Shown: positions 5,562-6,096 of the stretch, piece after piece
Numbering within the stretch: the first letter of the stretch is position 1
Layout of the letters: each line of letters opens with the position of its first letter
NCBI GenBank assembly: GCA_021778875.1
Contig: JAJYBT010000183.1
Coordinates: forward strand, 1-6,096
DNA: 6,096 nt
Direction of reading: 5' to 3'
Source: Acidobacteriota bacterium
GTDB taxonomy: Bacteria > Acidobacteriota > Terriglobia > Terriglobales > Acidobacteriaceae
The notes under the pieces: model-generated
Told to the model about the DNA's origin: nothing
The model's database searches: none
What the model saw: the letters and a program-made list of their open reading frames with translations, nothing else
Made by a program: the position numbers and the translations under genes

Positions 5562-5619
5562 ACCTTTGAAGTGTTTCTCCTTAGAATTTCCCCATACCTG
5601 TACGAGATAGAGTAAAGCC

Positions 5620-5648
5620 AATCTAAAAGTCTGTTTTTCTTGCGTCAA
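5620..5648 (-). promoter_or_regulatory. Leftward sigma-70-type promoter
   Basis: On the minus strand TTGACG (5648-5643, 5 of 6) is followed after exactly 17 bases by TAGATT (5625-5620, 4 of 6), in an A/T-rich setting. Transcription would start near 5613 and run toward the Zn-ribbon and sigma-like genes. It is the best promoter match in the right half of the window. Confidence 0.6.
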
Positions 5649-5738
5649 TGCAGCCTTGAGTCTTTCCTCCCCAGTCATTTCCATTCACCGGCCAAACCAC
5701 CAGAAATAAGGCCAAATAGCCTAAAGAACTTTGCTGCG

Positions 5739-5749
5739 CGCAAATTGCG
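5739..5749. promoter_or_regulatory. Small palindrome upstream of the right-edge regulator
   Basis: CGCAA-A-TTGCG is a perfect inverted repeat about 40 bases before the ATG of the helix-turn-helix gene, where an autoregulatory operator could sit. The match is short and may be chance. No clear rightward promoter was found in 5685-5787. Confidence 0.25.
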
Positions 5750-5787
5750 GCCGCTTATCACTATTGCTGGGGGCATATTTTCCACAG

Positions 5788-6096
5788 ATGAATTTTTCCC
5801 AGATGCATGAGCGTCTTCGCACGGAACTACTCCGCAGAATACGGCGGGGTACGCTCAGCGTCTCGCTCCTGGCGCGCCAAACGGGCTTCGGGCAGGCCCA
5901 TTTGTCCAACTTCCTCCACAACAGGCGTCAGCTTTCCCTCGAAGCCATGGACCGCATCCTCGCCGCCCAGCACCTCGCCGCAGGCGATCTGCTGCCCGCC
6001 AACCACCACTCAGGCGGAATCCACGTCGAGTCGGAGTTAAGCACAGTCCCGGTCGTCTCTCACAGCGTGGCGCTATTCGAGCCCAACATCCGCTCC
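5788..6096 (+). CDS. Helix-turn-helix regulator (XRE/Cro-like), N-terminal part
   Basis: The frame is open from the ATG at 5788 to the right edge, giving 103 residues of an incomplete protein. Residues 1-70 look like a Cro/C1-type HTH: an amphipathic basic helix (MHERLRTELLRRIRRG), then LSVSLLARQTGFGQAHLSNFLHNRRQLSLEAMDRILAAQHL, where ARQTGF is helix 2 and QAHLSNFL the recognition helix. This is followed by a linker (DLLPANHHSGG) and the beginning of a second region that cannot be assigned. The start is uncertain: the only G-rich stretch upstream (GGGGG near 5769-5773) is about 14 bases away, and a second ATG lies five codons in. It is transcribed away from the Zn-ribbon/sigma-like operon, so the intervening region may serve both. 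Confidence 0.75.
   Translation, partial: MNFSQMHERLRTELLRRIRRGTLSVSLLARQTGFGQAHLSNFLHNRRQLSLEAMDRILAAQHLAAGDLLPANHHSGGIHVESELSTVPVVSHSVALFEPNIRS

Larger units (their letters stand above)
5258..5619 (-). promoter_or_regulatory. Long structured leader of the Zn-ribbon/sigma-like operon
   Basis: About 360 bases separate the likely transcription start (near 5613) from the Zn-ribbon ATG at 5257, with no convincing gene. In the leftward RNA, one pair of competing hairpins lies at 5530-5564: GGTAAAA/TTTTACC against AGAGAGG/CCTCTCT, which share two bases. A second pair lies at 5483-5506: ATTGGA/TCCAAT against a CGG(U)CC/GGCCG stem followed at once by six U (5482-5477). A 12-base palindrome TCAGAATTCTGA (5345-5356) and a tandem TTCTGATG x2 (5351-5366, plus strand) are also present. 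Competing stems before a U-run are the layout of an attenuator or riboswitch, but the stems are short and no known class is recognised. Confidence 0.4.

Noticed and set aside
5190..5684. Long leftward reading frame (164 codons) over the leader region
   Set aside because: Its ATG lies upstream of the best promoter's start site, has no good ribosome site, and its 3' end overlaps the well-supported Zn-ribbon gene in another frame. Its second half is Arg/Ser-rich without domain character. A decayed gene cannot be excluded, but a working one is not supported.

Overview
This 6.1 kb, GC-rich window looks like ordinary chromosome from a free-living bacterium. It is most likely an acidobacterium of the Terriglobia/Acidobacteriaceae type. 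That assignment is an inference from the style of the small regulators (an HTH_34 winged-helix protein beside a membrane protein, a sigma-region-4-like protein after a Zn-ribbon protein, a short N-terminal HTH protein) and from the palindromic intergenic element. No rRNA or other marker gene is present to confirm it.

Left part (1-1430). The 3' end of tgt (tRNA-guanine transglycosylase, queuosine pathway) runs rightward into the window. It meets a leftward two-gene operon head-on, with only 12 bases between the stop codons. That operon is a multi-pass membrane protein followed, with an 8-base overlap, by a 100-residue winged-helix regulator. A good leftward sigma-70-type promoter with overlapping palindromes lies upstream, which suggests autoregulation.

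Middle (1430-3300). About 190 bases of non-coding DNA precede a rightward pair: an AhpD-like/carboxymuconolactone decarboxylase-family protein with an intact E-x11-CxxC-x3-H motif, then a two-domain universal stress protein starting at GTG. Both suggest oxidative or general stress handling. Between the stress protein and the convergent hydrolase gene lies a 149-base palindromic element. It has perfect 16-base inverted ends and several nested hairpins, and resembles a REP/MITE-type non-autonomous mobile repeat.

Right part (3294-6096). A leftward exported alpha/beta hydrolase (HSL-like, HGGG and GTSAG motifs) has a 7+7 inverted repeat upstream. Further right is a leftward operon of a 69-residue Zn-ribbon/AT-hook-like protein and a 171-residue sigma-region-4-like protein, joined by an ATGA overlap and closed by a strong hairpin. 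About 530 bases of lower-GC, apparently non-coding DNA follow. They hold a good leftward promoter and a long leader with competing hairpins, one followed by six T in the direction of transcription. This leader is the best candidate for undescribed regulation here. A rightward helix-turn-helix regulator runs off the right edge.

The genes do not form one pathway. The window is a housekeeping gene followed by several small, separately regulated regulator and stress modules. The two items most worth pursuing are the palindromic element at 3137-3285 and the leader plus overlapping gene pair at 4536-5650.
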